Part shown: piece after piece, positions 25,570-33,731 of the stretch
How the letters are laid out: the number at the start of each line of letters is the position of its first letter
How positions within the stretch are numbered: the first letter of the stretch is position 1
Assembly: GCA_947498815.1 (NCBI GenBank)
Contig: CANMLU010000002.1
Span: forward strand, 124,001 to 188,000
DNA: 64,000 nucleotides
DNA from: an uncultured Aquimarina sp.
GTDB lineage: Bacteria; Bacteroidota; Bacteroidia; Flavobacteriales; Flavobacteriaceae
Reading direction: 5' to 3'
Notes under the pieces: model-generated
Told to the model about the DNA's origin: nothing
Databases searched by the model: none
Seen by the model: the letters and a program-made list of their open reading frames with translations, nothing else
Translations under genes and position numbers: made by a program

Positions 25570-26909
25570 ATAACGGATGTTTCCTTCTTAATTTCTTCTT
25601 CTTCTGTGACTTCAAATTGCTGAAAAGCGATTCGTTTTTCAATAGGATAATAATCTGTTCCTGTAAGTTCTTTGATGATATATGAATTTCGATAGCATGC
25701 CATTCCCAGATCAGGAGTAACAAAGCCATGGGTATGCAATTCTGCATTTTGCACAAAAACATCTCTGCCCTTTTGATCAATAGCATAATTGCGATGTACC
25801 ATATATCTTCCTTTTTTATCCCAGCGGATACAATCTTTGATTCCTTCAATACATTTGGGTAATTGATACGAATACCCTGTAGCCAAGACTAATCCTTCTG
25901 TTTGATGTTGGTAATACTTGTTCTGTTCATGTTGATGTATTTTGAGATAGAATTTTTCTAAAGTATCATCATAAACTGCTTTCTTTAATTCTGAATTTGT
26001 TCTAAGACCGATCTTAACTTTATTAGTTAGTTGTTTGGTATAGATCATATCATAGATATTCGCTATCAAATCCTGATTAATACCTTTATACAAATGTTTT
26101 TGATTCTTGATCAAGTTGTCTCTTTTTTCCTCTGGCAAGTCATAGAAATAGTCTACATATTCTGGAGAAGTCATCTCTAACGTAAGCTTTGAATATTCCA
26201 GAGGAAAGAATCTAGGTGATCTTGTGATCCAATTGAGTTCGTATCCCCTAGTATCAATATCTTGTAAAAGATCATAAAAAATTTCTGCAGCACTTTGCCC
26301 GCTACCTAAAACCGTAATTGATTTTTTGGATTGTAGTTGTTCTTTATGAGAACGATAAGATGAAGAATGAATAGCTTTACCTTTCAAATCAGCACAACAT
26401 CCAGGAATATAAGGCTGGGTGCCCGTGCCTAGGATTAACTTTCGAGATTTGTAAACTTTTTGTTCTGTAGTTCTAGTGCAAGTTGAAAAGACCGTATAAT
26501 ATTTTTCTTCTTCATTGTAAAGAATTTCATTAACCTCGGTTTGAAAATGAATATTAGATAATTTCTGAATGGCCCATTGGCAATACTGATTATATTCATT
26601 TCTCAATACCAAGAAGTTTTCTCGAATATAAAATGAATAGATGCGTCCTTGCTCTTTGATGTAATTTAGAAAACTGAATGGGTTTGTTGGATCTGCCAAT
26701 GTTACCAAATCTGCCATAAAAGGGATCTGGAGCGTAGTGTTCTGAAGCATCATTCCAGGGTGCCAATCAAATTTCTCTTTCTTATCTAAAAACACACCAT
26801 CCAATTCTGTTATGTACTCTGTTAAGCATGCCAATCCCAAATTCATCGGGCCAACTCCAATGGCTACAAAATCGATGATATCTTCCTTCTTCTCCATTTT
26901 ATTGTTCAT
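25566..26909 (-). CDS. Lysine/cadaverine N-hydroxylase (IucD/SidA/DesB family flavin monooxygenase)
   Basis: 447 residues. FAD-binding motif IGVGPMNLGLACL (about 16-28), NADPH-binding motif VLGSGQSAAEIF (about 197-208), and a C-terminal LATGYSYQLP (about 350-359) shared by all N-hydroxylating monooxygenases. The family hydroxylates the side-chain amine of lysine or ornithine, or cadaverine/putrescine, the first committed step to hydroxamate. Next to a PLP decarboxylase, cadaverine or putrescine is the likely substrate. The start lies directly after the decarboxylase stop. Confidence 0.93.
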   Translation of the reverse strand: MNNKMEKKEDIIDFVAIGVGPMNLGLACLTEYITELDGVFLDKKEKFDWHPGMMLQNTTLQIPFMADLVTLADPTNPFSFLNYIKEQGRIYSFYIRENFLVLRNEYNQYCQWAIQKLSNIHFQTEVNEILYNEEEKYYTVFSTCTRTTEQKVYKSRKLILGTGTQPYIPGCCADLKGKAIHSSSYRSHKEQLQSKKSITVLGSGQSAAEIFYDLLQDIDTRGYELNWITRSPRFFPLEYSKLTLEMTSPEYVDYFYDLPEEKRDNLIKNQKHLYKGINQDLIANIYDMIYTKQLTNKVKIGLRTNSELKKAVYDDTLEKFYLKIHQHEQNKYYQHQTEGLVLATGYSYQLPKCIEGIKDCIRWDKKGRYMVHRNYAIDQKGRDVFVQNAELHTHGFVTPDLGMACYRNSYIIKELTGTDYYPIEKRIAFQQFEVTEEEEIKKETSVI

Positions 26910-28403
26910 TTAATTATGTGTTTTATAATTTCTTCCTGTTTCCTTGATCAACTGAACAATATTCAATAAGTTATCAATCGTACTTTTAGGGTTGAGTAAG
27001 GTGAATTTTAGATATATTTTATCATCGAGTTTAGTACTTGCTATAGAGGCTTGCCCAGATTTGAAAAGTGTATTCTTTATGAATAAATTAATTGTATCAA
27101 AATCTACCTCTGAAGCAACATATCTAAAAACCAGTGTGCTGAGTTCTGGTTTATGGGCAACTTCAAAATCAGTATCATCTTTAATACTATAATATAGATC
27201 CAAGGCCAGATAGTGTACTTTTTCCAAGAATGAACCTATAGTTTTGGCTCCCGTCATTTTTAACGTAAACCAAAGCTTCAAAGCATCAAACCTCCTGGTG
27301 GTCTGAATAGACTTTTCAATTAGATTAGGACAGGCCGAATCTCTATGCTCCAATGGATTGAGATAATCTGCATAGTAAGACACATATTTAAAGTGTTTTG
27401 TGTCGCGCACCAAAAAAGCACTAGAACAAACGGGCTGAAACATCGTCTTATGAAAATCTATAGTAATTGAATCGGCCCTTTCTATACCATTTAGTAGATG
27501 TTGATGCGTCTCTGTTAGTATATAACTACCTCCGTAGGCGCCATCTACATGAAACCAAATATCATATTCGTCTGTAATTTGAGCAATGGCATCGAGAGGG
27601 TCAAAACTTCCAAAATCAGTGGTCCCAGCTGTTGCAATTACGGCAATTGGGATATTTCCTAATTGTTTTTCTTTTTCAATTGCCTGTACTAATGCATTTG
27701 GTTGCATTTTCATTTTATCATCGGTAGCTACGGGAATAACAGAATTATAACCCATGCCCATTAGTGCGGCGTTTTTCTTAATACTGAAATGTGCTTTTTC
27801 GGAACAAAAAAAACGGAATTTAGAAACTATATCTGACCAGCCATTTTCTTTAAGATTAAGTCCATAATGTTTAAAAGCATAATGGTCTCTAGCCATTAAT
27901 AATCCCATAAAATTGGACTGTGTTCCTCCACTAGTAAAAACCCCATCTGAAACAGTAGGTAATCCCATTTCTGAACATATCCATCGGATCATTTCCTGTT
28001 CTATTAATGTAGCAGAAGTACTTTGATCCCAAGTTTCAATTGCAGTATTTACAGAAGAAGCAACTAGATCCCCAACTACGGCAGGAAGTAATACAGGGCA
28101 ATTAAGATGCGCTACATAATTTGGATGATGAAATGCTACGGTATGATCTAGATATAGCTCTTTAATTTCTTTAAGGGCTTCATCTATTGATAATGTAGCA
28201 TTTGGATTTGCCCTTAGTAAATCAGTCTTTAATCTAAGATTGTTGGGTGACTCTCCACTATAAAAATTTTCATTATTCAAGAAATTAGTAACATAGTTTA
28301 CTACCTTTTGAATATACTCTTGATAGGTATATTTTGACTGAGAGTCAAAGAACTGATCAATCTTGATATCGGCCGTTAAGTTCGTTTGTGTTTCGAGGAA
28401 CAT
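26910..28403 (-). CDS. PLP-dependent amino-acid decarboxylase (DesA-like, group II)
   Basis: About 497 residues from the ATG at 28403. A TTG 45 bases upstream would place the start before the promoter box at 28434-28441, so it is rejected. Group II decarboxylase landmarks: SGGTQSNFMGLLMARD (substrate loop), SEKAHFSI (His stacking on PLP), HVDGAYGG (Asp for the pyridine nitrogen) and DFHKTMFQP with the PLP lysine (about residue 319). Likely reaction: lysine to cadaverine, possibly ornithine to putrescine. It is the first gene of the siderophore operon, with a perfect -7 box and site C upstream. Confidence 0.9.
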   Translation of the reverse strand: MFLETQTNLTADIKIDQFFDSQSKYTYQEYIQKVVNYVTNFLNNENFYSGESPNNLRLKTDLLRANPNATLSIDEALKEIKELYLDHTVAFHHPNYVAHLNCPVLLPAVVGDLVASSVNTAIETWDQSTSATLIEQEMIRWICSEMGLPTVSDGVFTSGGTQSNFMGLLMARDHYAFKHYGLNLKENGWSDIVSKFRFFCSEKAHFSIKKNAALMGMGYNSVIPVATDDKMKMQPNALVQAIEKEKQLGNIPIAVIATAGTTDFGSFDPLDAIAQITDEYDIWFHVDGAYGGSYILTETHQHLLNGIERADSITIDFHKTMFQPVCSSAFLVRDTKHFKYVSYYADYLNPLEHRDSACPNLIEKSIQTTRRFDALKLWFTLKMTGAKTIGSFLEKVHYLALDLYYSIKDDTDFEVAHKPELSTLVFRYVASEVDFDTINLFIKNTLFKSGQASIASTKLDDKIYLKFTLLNPKSTIDNLLNIVQLIKETGRNYKTHN

Positions 28404-28433
28404 ATTATTTTTATTTGATCTAAATAAGTTCTG

Positions 28434-28491
28434 CAAATTTAGAATCAAGTAAAAACAAATCCATGACGTATGTTGGATAAAAAAAGACGTA
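28434..28491 (-). promoter_or_regulatory. Promoter and putative AraC operator (site C) of the siderophore biosynthesis operon
   Basis: On the minus strand TAAATTTG (28434-28441) is a perfect TAnnTTTG box; transcription would start near 28427, about 24 bases before the ATG at 28403. No TTG at proper -33 spacing is seen. Instead the 29-base element 28463-28491 lies there and matches site A (9422-9450) at 26 of 29 positions, with nearly the same distance to the box (22 versus 21 bases). Confidence 0.6.
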
Positions 28492-28568
28492 GATGTTTTT
28501 CGCTGTATTAAATAATATATCCTTAATAATACAGTAACGCTACAAACTTGTTAACAGCACTTTAAGCG

Positions 28569-29321
28569 TTATGTATTCATCCATTCCTTGAAATCGCTTG
28601 TCTTTTGTCTACTAACAATAAATTCTTGATCTCGTGGGTTCGAAATCGAAAGCTTAACCCGATGATTGAAATAAGAATCTATTTTTTGGATTGATATTTT
28701 GGAAACAATCTGTCCGCGATTAATTCTATAAAATTGATCACTATCCAACGAATTAAATAATTGATCCATGGTCTCATCTATAATATATCGTTTAACCGAA
28801 GTCACTCCAAAAGTGATACTATCTTGAGAATAAACATATAATAGCTCCGAAGTTTTTATCTGAACAAATCCACTCCCCTCTTTAACCAAAATACCCGATC
28901 GATGATTTGTTGCTTGCATACTGCCAAGTAGCTGTTTTAAAATCGCAGGTTCGATAGCAGGTGTATTATTTGACTTTGAAAATTTGTTTAACGCACTATC
29001 CAATTCATCTTTTTGAATTGGTTTTAGCAAATAATCTACACTATTTACTTTAAATGCCTGGATAGCATATTGATCAAATGCTGTTGTAAAAATGATAGGA
29101 GCCTCAACCTCTACTTTCTGAAAGATCTCAAAACTTAGTCCATCCGCCAGCTGAATATCCATAAATACTAAATCGGGGGTGTTATGTTGTTGAAACCATA
29201 GTATAGCATCTTCAACAGTATCGATACTATCCAATAGTTGATACTCGAAACTACATGCTTTTAGCATGTTTTGCAGTTGATTTGCTGCCCTAGGTTCATC
29301 TTCAATGATGAGTATCTGCAT
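28569..29321 (-). CDS. LytTR-family response regulator
   Basis: 250 residues. A receiver domain (about 1-120) with the acidic pair at 7-8 (IIEDEP), the phosphoacceptor Asp55 (LVFMDIQ), Thr in FTTAFDQ and Lys in LLKPI. Then a LytTR DNA-binding domain (about 140-245, ending RQKTSDFKEWMNT). Its 5' end overlaps the sensor gene by 20 bases, so both are co-translated. It lies just upstream of the siderophore operon but is transcribed from its own promoter, probably before 31617. Closely similar to the regulator at 50356-51117. Confidence 0.92.
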   Translation of the reverse strand: MQILIIEDEPRAANQLQNMLKACSFEYQLLDSIDTVEDAILWFQQHNTPDLVFMDIQLADGLSFEIFQKVEVEAPIIFTTAFDQYAIQAFKVNSVDYLLKPIQKDELDSALNKFSKSNNTPAIEPAILKQLLGSMQATNHRSGILVKEGSGFVQIKTSELLYVYSQDSITFGVTSVKRYIIDETMDQLFNSLDSDQFYRINRGQIVSKISIQKIDSYFNHRVKLSISNPRDQEFIVSRQKTSDFKEWMNT

Positions 29322-30387
29322 AATTTTTCTTTTTATCAGATGATTTTAATAATGGAAGAGACACTATAAATAGCTGATTATCATTTTTTATTTTAATGGA
29401 CGTATTAGAAATTAAGGTATACCGCTTTTCTATATTTTTTAATCCAACTTTTGTTGATGGGGTTTGAGTAGATTTTGGTTGTATTTTATTTTCTACTATG
29501 AGGCAATTATCCTTTGTTGTCACATTGATAATTAATGGTTTTGATTTTGAAATCACATTATGTTTTATCGCATTTTCTAATAAAAGTTGTAAACTCATGG
29601 GTACAATCATGCTATCCAAATGAATTTCTGAAATATTCCAATTCAATCTTAAGTTATCCCCAAATCTTTCGGATTGTATATGGATATAAGCTTTGGCGAA
29701 CTTCAATTCATCTCGAAGCGGAGTTAGATTGGCATTTCCAGACTCTAATATAAACCTGTATACATCTGATAACTTATCTACAAATTGCTTTGCATCTTCT
29801 TTCGAGTTTTGATCAATAATATCACGAAGTGTATTCAATGTATTAAATAAAAAATGTGGCTGGGCTTGATTTCTTAAGGTGTCTAATTGCGCTTGTACGA
29901 TCACTTGTTTAGCCTGTTCTTCTTCTCTAATGGATTTTTTGAGTCGCACATAATAGTAAATAGCTTCATATATAGCCATAGTCATCGTACTGATCAATAT
30001 AATCGGCAATAGTATTTTGAATCGTGTGCTATGATTAAAATTTTCTCCAAAAATAAATGCCAAGAACTTTCCGCCAACAAAATCAACTAGTATTACGGTA
30101 CTAACAATAGCAATAAAAAACAACACTATACGTTTTGCATCATCCTCAAAATTGGGATATTCTTTCCGTAATAGAATCATGATTGCTCGCATAATAAACC
30201 AATCACATGTTGAAAAGAACAACGACACGCTCCAGTTTATGACAGCTTCAATAAAAGGTAAACGTGTAAATGAAAAATTATTAAAAAGATAATCGGTTAC
30301 AAAGCTTAGAATTAAAACACCCAGGGCAATAAACCAAGAATCATTAAAGCCTATGTATTGTATCCGTTTCTTCTTATTGATCAGCAT
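29302..30387 (-). CDS. LytS-like sensor histidine kinase
   Basis: 361 residues. Four predicted membrane helices (about 16-36, 48-72, 88-108, 124-146), then a short coiled segment and the His_kinase motif QPHFLFNTLNTLRDII (phospho-accepting His178). The ATP-binding part includes LQLLLENAIKHN (N box) and a short G-region (GLKNIEKRY). It partners with the overlapping LytTR gene. No extracytoplasmic sensor domain is seen, so the signal is probably sensed within the membrane. The two small membrane proteins upstream may be part of sensing. Confidence 0.9.
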   Translation of the reverse strand: MLINKKKRIQYIGFNDSWFIALGVLILSFVTDYLFNNFSFTRLPFIEAVINWSVSLFFSTCDWFIMRAIMILLRKEYPNFEDDAKRIVLFFIAIVSTVILVDFVGGKFLAFIFGENFNHSTRFKILLPIILISTMTMAIYEAIYYYVRLKKSIREEEQAKQVIVQAQLDTLRNQAQPHFLFNTLNTLRDIIDQNSKEDAKQFVDKLSDVYRFILESGNANLTPLRDELKFAKAYIHIQSERFGDNLRLNWNISEIHLDSMIVPMSLQLLLENAIKHNVISKSKPLIINVTTKDNCLIVENKIQPKSTQTPSTKVGLKNIEKRYTLISNTSIKIKNDNQLFIVSLPLLKSSDKKKNYADTHH

Positions 30388-30397
30388 TGACGTTGGT

Positions 30398-31198
30398 TTA
30401 TAATTTAATTAATGGCATACCCTGCTTTGCTTGATAGAATGTAAACCCAATCCATCCTGCGTATAGTAATCCAAAAAAGGTAACGGCAAGGATCTGATTT
30501 CTATTCGGTGCTTTCCATTTATTAGATAGCCATAATGCGAATAACGGAATTATTTGTATCCCATGCAATCCAAAAAAATGAGCTATCCTTAAATCCCCGG
30601 CAATTGTGCTCCAATTAACTAACGGCAATCCCTCCCCTCCATCGACTACACCCACATTATGAGACATCTGGCTGATCATCTGGCCACCAACCCAACTACC
30701 AAAAAGTACTACAGACCAACCTATTAATATAGCCCACTGGATTGATTTAGGTGTTTTCAATTTTAGTCTTATAGTTTCGAAGATAAATAAAACCATAATC
30801 AAAACATTAACAGCAATCAATAATCCCATGGCTGCAAAAAGCAATCCATCGAATAGTGTGGTCTCATTATAGTGTGATTGTACACCTCTCGAGGCCTGAT
30901 ACACGATAATACCTGTTTCTATGAGTAGTGTCCAGGACACAAGGTTGTTTATTATATTCTTTTTTCTTTTTGAAAATGGATATAACGTATTAAGATATCC
31001 TACAGTTAAGATGAATATACCCGTTGAGATACAAAATTTCAATGGTTTGACCCAAACATTGACTCCCAATAGTGTTCTATCATCAATTAAAAGCCCTAGT
31101 ATGCATGCTATAGCCGAAATTAGATGAATCATTACTATCCCATAAAGTATTGGACTTTCGTTCTTTACGGTACTTATTAATTGTCTTAAGTAACTCAT
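30398..31198 (-). CDS. Seven-helix membrane protein of unknown function, upstream of LytS
   Basis: 266 residues with about seven hydrophobic segments. Not recognised as a known family. Noteworthy conserved-looking residues in loops: RGVQSHYNETTLFDG, MISQMSHNVGVVDGGEG, and HFFGLHGIQIIP. Histidines next to helix ends could bind metal or haem, but this is speculation. The start overlaps the stop of the ABA4-like gene by four bases, and the kinase gene follows after ten bases, so it belongs to one transcription unit with the two-component system. Confidence 0.75.
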   Translation of the reverse strand: MSYLRQLISTVKNESPILYGIVMIHLISAIACILGLLIDDRTLLGVNVWVKPLKFCISTGIFILTVGYLNTLYPFSKRKKNIINNLVSWTLLIETGIIVYQASRGVQSHYNETTLFDGLLFAAMGLLIAVNVLIMVLFIFETIRLKLKTPKSIQWAILIGWSVVLFGSWVGGQMISQMSHNVGVVDGGEGLPLVNWSTIAGDLRIAHFFGLHGIQIIPLFALWLSNKWKAPNRNQILAVTFFGLLYAGWIGFTFYQAKQGMPLIKL

Positions 31199-31617
31199 GA
31201 TTGTTTTTGTTTAAATGTTTTAATGATCATAAATAATAGAAAGCCAATAGGGCCAAACATAAATGTTGCGAAAAGACAGGGAGCCATTACTACTTGGTGA
31301 ATTTTTAATTCTTTGTTTTGATCCAACATCCACATACCCACAACCAGATCAAAAGCGAGATAATGTACCCATCCGGCCAAGACCGCATTTTCTTCAGTAA
31401 ATAATGCCATAACCGAAGCTAGACTACCAAAATCCATCATACCGCCAATCTGTATGGCTTGAAAAATGTAAATAGCATACACCACCGCCAGTAGTAGTGG
31501 TATTATTTTAAAATCAATTAAAAATTTGGTTACCTTCCATTTGGGCAAGAAGATCATTAAGATCCACATGGGCATGGCGATCATACCGGATATTGAAAAA
31601 ACTTCAGTTGGAGTCAT
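31195..31617 (-). CDS. ABA4-like (DUF4281) membrane protein
   Basis: About 140 residues from ATG 31617; a GTG three codons earlier is possible. Four membrane segments. The sequence AGWVHYLAFDLVVGMWMLDQ (about 84-103) is the hallmark of the ABA4-like family, named for the plant protein needed for neoxanthin synthesis. Bacterial members have unknown function. It heads the four-gene unit 31617-28569 with an ATGA overlap to the next gene. Confidence 0.8.
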   Translation of the reverse strand: MTPTEVFSISGMIAMPMWILMIFLPKWKVTKFLIDFKIIPLLLAVVYAIYIFQAIQIGGMMDFGSLASVMALFTEENAVLAGWVHYLAFDLVVGMWMLDQNKELKIHQVVMAPCLFATFMFGPIGFLLFMIIKTFKQKQS

Positions 31618-31776
31618 AAGTATCACTTTAAGAATGAATAATTTGATTAATTAATGACTCAAATATGTAGCAGTTGGATCGAAAACAAAATGATATAATC
31701 TTCAATCGTCGTTAAATCCTATTGAATTGTAATTTTGATGTTTCAAACCATAATTTTCTTATAGACGGAATAAAGC

Positions 31777-31784
31777 TAACTTTG
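31777..31784 (+). promoter_or_regulatory. Candidate -7 box of the protease gene
   Basis: TAACTTTG is a perfect TAnnTTTG match, about 73 bases before the ATG at 31857. No clear TTG at -33 spacing was seen. Confidence 0.4.
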
Positions 31785-31856
31785 TATTTAATCCTACTAA
31801 GCTTTTTGTTTTATAGCCGTTTTGTTTTACCTTCAACATCATATCAATATTTGAGT

Positions 31857-32867
31857 ATGAAAAATATAATTTTCCTTGTTTGTGTTTTGATGTCGTGTAT
31901 TGGCCAATCACAAGACCTTTCGGAACTCTATAAAAAAGTGAATCCAGCTGTTGTGGTTATCTTTACACAGGAAGCAAAACTTCAGTCCGATGGGGTTATC
32001 ACCAAGACTGTTACTTCAGAAGGGTTAGGTTCGGGGTTTATGGTTTCAGATACCGAAATTATTACTGCGTCTCATGTTGTTGATGTTGCTGAACAGGTAA
32101 GAGTTCGTTTTTTGGATGGAGAAGTTATTCCTGCCAACATTATTTCGACATTTAAAACGGCAGATGTAGCTCTGATAAAGTTAACCTATCCGAAAAAGAA
32201 TGCTGTTACCGTTTCCTTTGGAGATTCTGATCAAGTAAAAATTGGCGAACAAATTTTTATTGTAGGCGCTCCTTTTGGGTATAGTCATTCGTTATCTTCG
32301 GGTTATGTAAGCGGAATTATTAAGAATCAACAAGGAAAGAATCCTTTTACACAAGCAGAATTTATTCAAACCGATGCCGCTATTAATACCGGAAATTCTG
32401 GTGGGCCTATGTTTAATTTGAAAGGCGAAGTTATTGGTGTTGTGAGTCAAATTTTAACTAAATCGGGTGGCTTTGAAGGGATTGGATTTGCTGCTACTGC
32501 CAATATTACCAAAAATCTAATGCTTAATAATCGAACTCCATGGCTAGGTTTTGAAGCCCGCACTTTAACAGGGAAATTGAAACGAATATTTAATGTTCCA
32601 CAAAATAGCGGTCTTATGGTGCAACGTGTGGTTTATGGTTCTGTTTTATACAATATGGGACTACAAGGAGGAGATACTGAAGTCATCATAGATGGACAAA
32701 AGTTAATTATTGGCGGTGATGTTATTTTGGCTTTCAATAATATAGAATTTGATTTCAACGATGATACTTTACTAAAGCTTGGCGAATTTGGTAAAAATCT
32801 TAAACCTACAGATCCATTGGAAATAAAAGTATTACGAGATGGAAAAATTATCACTTTGAAAAGGTAA
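31857..32867 (+). CDS. Secreted trypsin-like serine protease with PDZ-like domain (DegP/HtrA-like)
   Basis: 336 residues from ATG 31857, which gives a good signal peptide (MKNIIFLVCVLMSCIGQSQ); an earlier in-frame start would add 45 non-signal residues. The S1C protease triad is complete: His73 (TASHVVD), Asp103 (TADVALIKL), Ser181 (NTGNSGGP). The C-terminal third (about 230-336) is PDZ-like (GLMVQRVVYGSVLYNMGLQGGD). At one PDZ domain it is shorter than classical DegP. It lies 250 bases before nrfH in the same direction. It likely acts in periplasmic quality control, possibly for the cytochromes encoded next to it (inference). A decayed relic of a related gene lies at 46880-46985. Confidence 0.9.
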   Translation: MKNIIFLVCVLMSCIGQSQDLSELYKKVNPAVVVIFTQEAKLQSDGVITKTVTSEGLGSGFMVSDTEIITASHVVDVAEQVRVRFLDGEVIPANIISTFKTADVALIKLTYPKKNAVTVSFGDSDQVKIGEQIFIVGAPFGYSHSLSSGYVSGIIKNQQGKNPFTQAEFIQTDAAINTGNSGGPMFNLKGEVIGVVSQILTKSGGFEGIGFAATANITKNLMLNNRTPWLGFEARTLTGKLKRIFNVPQNSGLMVQRVVYGSVLYNMGLQGGDTEVIIDGQKLIIGGDVILAFNNIEFDFNDDTLLKLGEFGKNLKPTDPLEIKVLRDGKIITLKR

Positions 32868-33119
32868 TTAGATGTTCATTAGTTAAATAAAATGGTACAC
32901 TTCTCAATGAGATAGCATCATCCAATCCGAATGGCAAACCTATGTCTTTTTAATATTTGAGGATATACTTAGGCTATCTTTCCTTTTTTAGGCCAAAGAA
33001 AGGCCGGAAACACACTATATTATCAAAACAAATAGCCTCAATTATTATCTGAAAATAACCTAAAAAAAGTCTATTATATTCTGTTATTTTTTTAAATTTA
33101 TAAGATAATTCACACAAGT

Positions 33120-33719
33120 TTGGCCATTAAAGATAAAATACTACCCAATAAAAGATCTCGATGGCGTCCCACTGCGGTTTTTCTCATAGCAGCACTTATT
33201 GGATTGGGTTTATTTATGGCGAAAGAATCCGAGGTTGTATCTTATATGGGTGATAATCCTCAAACCTGTGTTAACTGCCATGTTATGACTCCTGTTTATA
33301 ATAGCTGGATGCATAGTTCGCATCGAGAATGGGCATCATGTAACGATTGTCATGTACCTCATGATAATGTATTCAATAAATACTATTTTAAAGCCAAAGA
33401 TGGCCTGTATCACGCATCTATATTTACCTTACGGGCAGAGCCAGATGTTATTTTCATGCGTGAAGCTTCTCAAGAAGTTGTTCAGAATAATTGCATTCGC
33501 TGCCACGTACAACAAGTTACACAAACCAAATATAAAGGTTGGATAGATGGTCATGTATCCGACAGAACCGATAGACAATGTTGGAGCTGTCATCGTGAAA
33601 TACCGCATGGACGTAGCCATGGGATTTCTACAATAAAATATAATATAGCTCCCATACCAACAGATGAAGTCGAAACTGTTATACCTGAATGGTTAAAAAA
33701 AGAGATCGAAGAAAAATAA
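33120..33719 (+). CDS. nrfH: NrfH-type tetrahaem cytochrome c, electron donor to nitrite reductase
   Basis: 199 residues, started at TTG 33120 because the next ATG (33216) would remove the membrane anchor. One N-terminal helix (about 18-34), then four haem c motifs: CVNCH (50-54), CNDCH (74-78), CIRCH (125-129) and CWSCH (154-158), as in NapC/NirT/NrfH proteins. NrfH takes electrons from menaquinol and passes them to NrfA. The stop is 12 bases before nrfA. The gene is complete; a short decayed copy of its 5' part lies at 62965-63050. Confidence 0.92.
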   Translation: MAIKDKILPNKRSRWRPTAVFLIAALIGLGLFMAKESEVVSYMGDNPQTCVNCHVMTPVYNSWMHSSHREWASCNDCHVPHDNVFNKYYFKAKDGLYHASIFTLRAEPDVIFMREASQEVVQNNCIRCHVQQVTQTKYKGWIDGHVSDRTDRQCWSCHREIPHGRSHGISTIKYNIAPIPTDEVETVIPEWLKKEIEEK

Positions 33720-33731
33720 ACACTTGATATT

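Noticed and set aside
28404-28448. Longer N-terminus for the decarboxylase from an upstream TTG
   Set aside because: It would start upstream of the perfect -7 box at 28434-28441, so it cannot be in the transcript.
31700-31784. Possible 21-bp repeat array before the protease gene (GTTTCAA at 31740, CTTCAAT at 31700)
   Set aside because: Core spacing is 41 rather than 42 bases and the distance to the -7 box is off by four, so it does not fit the design at 53.6 and 62.8 kb.
32985-33016. GGCC-loop-GGCC hairpin after the protease gene
   Set aside because: Only four paired bases in the core and no T run; too weak for a terminator call.
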